Of a stretch of DNA of 64,000 nt, positions 61,060-64,000 are shown in pieces; within the stretch, counting starts at the first letter, position 1; every line of letters begins with the position of its first letter. The notes beneath the pieces are model-generated. The model saw nothing but the letters and a program-made list of their open reading frames with translations, ran no database searches and was not told the DNA's origin. The DNA is from Brevibacterium aurantiacum (lineage in GTDB: Bacteria > Actinomycetota > Actinomycetes > Actinomycetales > Brevibacteriaceae): the NCBI RefSeq assembly GCF_007558825.1, contig NZ_VLTK01000003.1:1-64000 (forward strand), in the 5' to 3' direction. Made by a program: the position numbers and the translations under genes.

Positions 61060-62349
61060 ATGAGGCTGTTCGCTGATACCAGGCCTCTGAAATACGACAA
61101 CTACCGCCGCCTCTGGGTGGCCAACATCGTCACTGTCATCGGTGCTCAGATGACTGTGGTCGCTATTCCCGCACAGATCTATCACATCACCGGATCGTCC
61201 GGCTACGTAGGTCTCAGCGGTGTATTCGGGCTGGTTCCGCTCATCGTGTTCGGACTGTGGGGCGGTTCACTGGCCGATGTCATCGACCGTCGCAGGCTGC
61301 TCGTCATCTCCACAGTCGGCCTGATCATCGCGAGCTCGCTGTTGGCTCTCATCGCAGTCATGCAGCTTGGAAACGTGTGGCTGCTGCTGTCCGTATTCTC
61401 CTTGCAACAGGCCTTCTTCGGCCTGAACCAGCCGGCCAAGGGCGCACTCCTGCCGACCATCGTTCCGCTCGAACTTCTCCCGTCTGCCAACTCGCTCAAC
61501 ATGACGGTCATGACATTGGGCGCCGTCGCAGGACCGATCATCGGCGGTGCTCTGATACCGGTCGTCGGCTATCAGACGCTCTACATCCTGGATGCGCTGT
61601 TCCTGGCCACAACTCTCTACGCGGTGCTGCGTCTGCCCCCATTGGTCCCTCAGAAACAGCCCGACACGCGCGCGGGTGTCAAAGGAGTCATCGACGGCTT
61701 CCGCTACCTGGCGACGAACACCGTCGTCATGGTGTCACTGCTGGTCGACGTCATTGCGATGGTCTTCGGAATGCCCAGAGCACTGTTCCCGCAGATCGCG
61801 ACCGAGTCCTTCGGCGGTCCTCCGGCCGGAGGCATCGTCTTCTCTCTGCTGTTCGCGTCTCTGGCAGCAGGCAGCGCCTTGGCGGGGATCTTCTCAGGCT
61901 GGGTATCTCGCGTCGAACGTCAGGGCTTGGCAGTGATCACAGCGATCCTCGTCTGGGGCACCGCCATGTCTGTGTTCGGCCTGTCCCTGGAATTCGCCTC
62001 AGGGTTCTGGGCGGCGGCTCTCATCGTCGCGCTTCTCGGCCTGGCCATCGGCGGCGGCGCCGACATCATCTCCTCCGCATTCCGTTCTACGATGCTGCAG
62101 GAGGCTGCCAGCGATGACATGCGAGGTCGCATGCAGGGTGTGTTCATCGTCGTTGTCGCAGGCGGACCACGCATTGCCGATGTTCTGCACGGCACTGTCG
62201 CGGTGTTCACGAATACGACAATCGCCTCCGCCGGAGGGGGCCTCATCGTCATTGTGCTCGTCATCGCCTGTGCGTTGATCTTCCCGAAGTTCCGTCGCTA
62301 TCGCGTGGAGCGCGGGGGAGCGGGGCAGCGCCGGACGTCGGTGGCCTGA
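61060..62349 (+). CDS. MFS transporter, EntS-like exporter
   Basis: 429 aa with 10-12 TM helices. It begins RLFADTRPLKYDNYRRLWVA and has the motif-A-like loop GGSLADVIDRRRLL and an internal NQPAKGALLPTIVPLELL, which is characteristic of the enterobactin-exporter (EntS/MFS_3) group. It sits 13 bases after clpX and may be co-transcribed. Substrate unknown; a siderophore or drug is possible. A long hairpin terminator follows. Confidence 0.85.
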   Translation: MRLFADTRPLKYDNYRRLWVANIVTVIGAQMTVVAIPAQIYHITGSSGYVGLSGVFGLVPLIVFGLWGGSLADVIDRRRLLVISTVGLIIASSLLALIAVMQLGNVWLLLSVFSLQQAFFGLNQPAKGALLPTIVPLELLPSANSLNMTVMTLGAVAGPIIGGALIPVVGYQTLYILDALFLATTLYAVLRLPPLVPQKQPDTRAGVKGVIDGFRYLATNTVVMVSLLVDVIAMVFGMPRALFPQIATESFGGPPAGGIVFSLLFASLAAGSALAGIFSGWVSRVERQGLAVITAILVWGTAMSVFGLSLEFASGFWAAALIVALLGLAIGGGADIISSAFRSTMLQEAASDDMRGRMQGVFIVVVAGGPRIADVLHGTVAVFTNTTIASAGGGLIVIVLVIACALIFPKFRRYRVERGGAGQRRTSVA

Positions 62350-62366
62350 AGCGCTCGTCCCATGCA

Positions 62367-62413
62367 GCGAGCCCGAGGCTACCCGGTGTTGCTTCGGGCG
62401 GCCTCGGGCTCGC
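62367..62413 (+). terminator. Terminator between the MFS gene and the AIM24-family gene
   Basis: GCGAGCCCGAGGC (62367-62379) pairs perfectly with GCCTCGGGCTCGC (62401-62413); 21-base loop. It lies between convergent genes and could serve both strands. Confidence 0.85.
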
Positions 62414-62467
62414 ATTGCGCTGCAGCTGGAACACTTTCTGAGGGAGAGCGCTTCAGCCCTGATCTGG

Positions 62468-63157
62468 CTAGGCTTGTGCGGTGTACACGGCGTTCTCAGC
62501 AGGCTGGACGACGACGAAGCCGGGGCCGTGGAAGGCAAGCTGAACCGATTCACCCGAACCGCGACCGAAGAAGGTCCCCACGCTGACGTCGGTCTTGATC
62601 TGCGGCGCCAGAGATGAGGACCAGCACACCGCGGCCTGCGGGTCGACGAACGTCGGCTGCTGTGAGCAGTCGAGGACCATCGGCTCGCCCTTGCAGCAGA
62701 TGGCAGCAGTGCCTTGGCCGTTGAGTTCGAGGTTGAACAGCCCGGAGCCGCTGGCCATGGCACCGATTCCGCCCTTGATCCGCTTGATCTCCCAGTTGAG
62801 AGCATCATCGAAGGCCAAGAGGTTCGCGGTGTTGACCGTCAGAGCATCCTGCTGACCTTCCATAGCCATCATGAAGATGTTCGAGGCCTCTCGAGCGAAG
62901 AACACCTCTCCGTGGCCCTCGACCTTCATCACATTGCCGCCTTCACCGGTGGCGGCCTTCTTCATGAACTGGCCCACCGACTTCGACCCCTGGTGAGCGA
63001 AGCGGACGTCGCCCTGGTAAGCGACCATGGCACCCTTTGTGGCGATCATGGGCGCATTGGGCGTGATCACAGTGCGCAGCATCTTATTCGATTGCAGAGT
63101 CCAGCGATCCTGGTTCTGGATCTCGGCGTTTCGCTTCGAAAAGAGTTCACTTCTCAT
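62468..63157 (-). CDS. AIM24-family protein, 229 aa
   Basis: Matches the AIM24 family (bacterial homologues of the mitochondrial biogenesis protein AIM24): repeated beta-strands with GAMVAYQGDVRFAHQGS, GHGEVFFAREASNIFMMAME, IKRIKGGIGAMASGSGLFNL and GGRG-type glycine turns near the C-terminus (GTFFGRGSGESVQLAFHG). Cytoplasmic, no catalytic residues are known for the family. It is convergent with the MFS gene. Function in bacteria unclear. Confidence 0.85.
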   Translation of the reverse strand: MRSELFSKRNAEIQNQDRWTLQSNKMLRTVITPNAPMIATKGAMVAYQGDVRFAHQGSKSVGQFMKKAATGEGGNVMKVEGHGEVFFAREASNIFMMAMEGQQDALTVNTANLLAFDDALNWEIKRIKGGIGAMASGSGLFNLELNGQGTAAICCKGEPMVLDCSQQPTFVDPQAAVCWSSSLAPQIKTDVSVGTFFGRGSGESVQLAFHGPGFVVVQPAENAVYTAQA

Positions 63158-63281
63158 CGTTCAAGAGCCTTTCGTCCTAGAAGAAGCCTCGTACTCCTTC
63201 AGTTGTCGAGTTCAATCGTAAGCGTCCAGGCTCTCCTCGTGCCGGAGGATTCTGTTCTGATCTTGGAACAGGTGCTGACGG

Positions 63282-64000
63282 TCAGTCCTGTTCGATGAAG
63301 TCGATCTCGGCTACCGTGATCTCTTCACCCTTCACCTCAGTGGTGAGATTCTGGATGCGTCCAGCGGCCGTGAGGTCGCCCTGGGCACTGTCGATCGCCG
63401 CGACGACAGCTGCCGGCGCATGGATGGTGAGGCTGCGCACCTGAGTCTTCTGGGAGACCTTGGCCTCGGTCTTCGACCTCCGGATCTCGGTGAGCACCGA
63501 GGCGACAGAGATGAGCAGGTCCGGATCCACGGACGAGTCAGGCTGTGTCAGCTGCTCGTCTCCGGGCCACGGTGACCTGTGCACAGATCCCGATCTCCAC
63601 CACGACCACACCTCTTCGGTCACGAAGGGCATGATCGGAGCGAAGAGACGCAGGAGGACGTCGAGGGCAGTTGCCAGAGTGACATGAGCCGAAAGCTGAT
63701 CGCCCTCGCCCTTGGCGCCGTACGACCGGTCCTTGACGAGTTCGACATAGTCATCGGTGAACTCCCAGAAGAAGCTCTCCGCGGCTCGCAGAGCGTGTGC
63801 GTAATCGTAGGCCGCCATATGCGTTGAAGCGGTCCCGATGACCTCGGCGAGTTTCTTGAGCAGAGCTCGATCGAGATCGTGCGTCACGGAACCGAGCTGG
63901 CCGACGAGCCCGGAGTGAACCCCCTGGGCCAGCGCGAACTTCGAAGCGTTGAGCAGCTTCATGGCCAATCGGCGCCCGATCTGCATCTGCGTCACGTCAT
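63282..64000 (-). CDS. valS: Valyl-tRNA synthetase, C-terminal part (cut by window edge)
   Basis: The frame is open to the window edge, so the 5' part of the gene lies outside. Visible are the end of the catalytic/anticodon-binding region (DVTQMQIGRRLAMKLLNASK, which matches ValS) and LFAPIMPFVTEEVWSWW, typical of class Ia synthetases, then the C-terminal region ending EITVAEIDFIEQD. It charges tRNA-Val with valine. Chromosomal housekeeping gene. Confidence 0.92.
   Translation of the reverse strand, partial: DVTQMQIGRRLAMKLLNASKFALAQGVHSGLVGQLGSVTHDLDRALLKKLAEVIGTASTHMAAYDYAHALRAAESFFWEFTDDYVELVKDRSYGAKGEGDQLSAHVTLATALDVLLRLFAPIMPFVTEEVWSWWRSGSVHRSPWPGDEQLTQPDSSVDPDLLISVASVLTEIRRSKTEAKVSQKTQVRSLTIHAPAAVVAAIDSAQGDLTAAGRIQNLTTEVKGEEITVAEIDFIEQD

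Noticed and set aside
1..64000. CRISPR arrays, insertion sequences or an integrase gene
   Set aside because: No regularly spaced repeats, no transposase motifs (DDE) and no tyrosine or serine recombinase signature were seen in any frame.

Overview
The window comes from a high-GC actinobacterium. The right-hand 9 kb is conserved chromosome: tig, clpP1, clpP2 and clpX in order, then an MFS exporter, an AIM24-family gene and the 3' part of valS. Gene content and style suggest the Micrococcales, perhaps a Brevibacterium relative; that is inference, with no 16S rRNA in view. Everything left of about 54.8 kb looks like an integrated mobile element with attached accessory DNA. A 28-base fragment with the T arm and acceptor 3' half of a tRNA (tRNA-Gly-like), lacking its 5' half, lies at 54775-54802 just before the chromosomal block and is the likely right attachment site. 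The left end and the integrase are not in this window.

Layout. 1-13 kb is accessory DNA: a direct repeat, a DHA2-type MFS pump with a divergent MmyB-like regulator, several tiny membrane proteins, a FUSC-like membrane protein, HTH proteins, a zinc-ribbon/PD-(D/E)xK nuclease fusion, and a roughly 1 kb hairpin-rich non-coding stretch. 13.2-50.1 kb is a conjugation and replication module: a coupling-type ATPase, a Replic_Relax-like protein, a NERD protein, a very large FtsK-like ATPase fused to a HAD domain, a YdjM-like membrane hydrolase, a sigma factor with an IHF-like protein and a ParA/CpaE-like ATPase on the opposite strand, a TOPRIM-primase/helicase carrying an intein, a RecB/Cas4-like nuclease, a TcpC/VirB8-like protein, a VirB4-like ATPase carrying a second intein (class 3), a TcpA/FtsK-like ATPase and two long acidic surface proteins. 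50.1-54.6 kb is cargo next to the attachment site: a nonsense-disrupted TetR gene with its operators, an SDR, a GlcG/HbpS protein, a secreted DUF4258-like toxin with a DUF2283-like immunity protein, and an excisionase-like HTH protein.

The main discovery is an element-wide promoter signature, CGAC(A/T)-N15/16-CATAGA, in front of nearly every operon of the conjugation module on both strands (seven exact and three near copies). In four cases the start codon lies exactly six bases after the -10 hexamer, implying leaderless mRNA. The element encodes its own sigma-70-like factor, inside an operon driven by this promoter, so the transfer genes probably form a self-activating regulon controlled by a mobile sigma factor. 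Several of these promoters are packed into the terminators or stop codons of the preceding genes.
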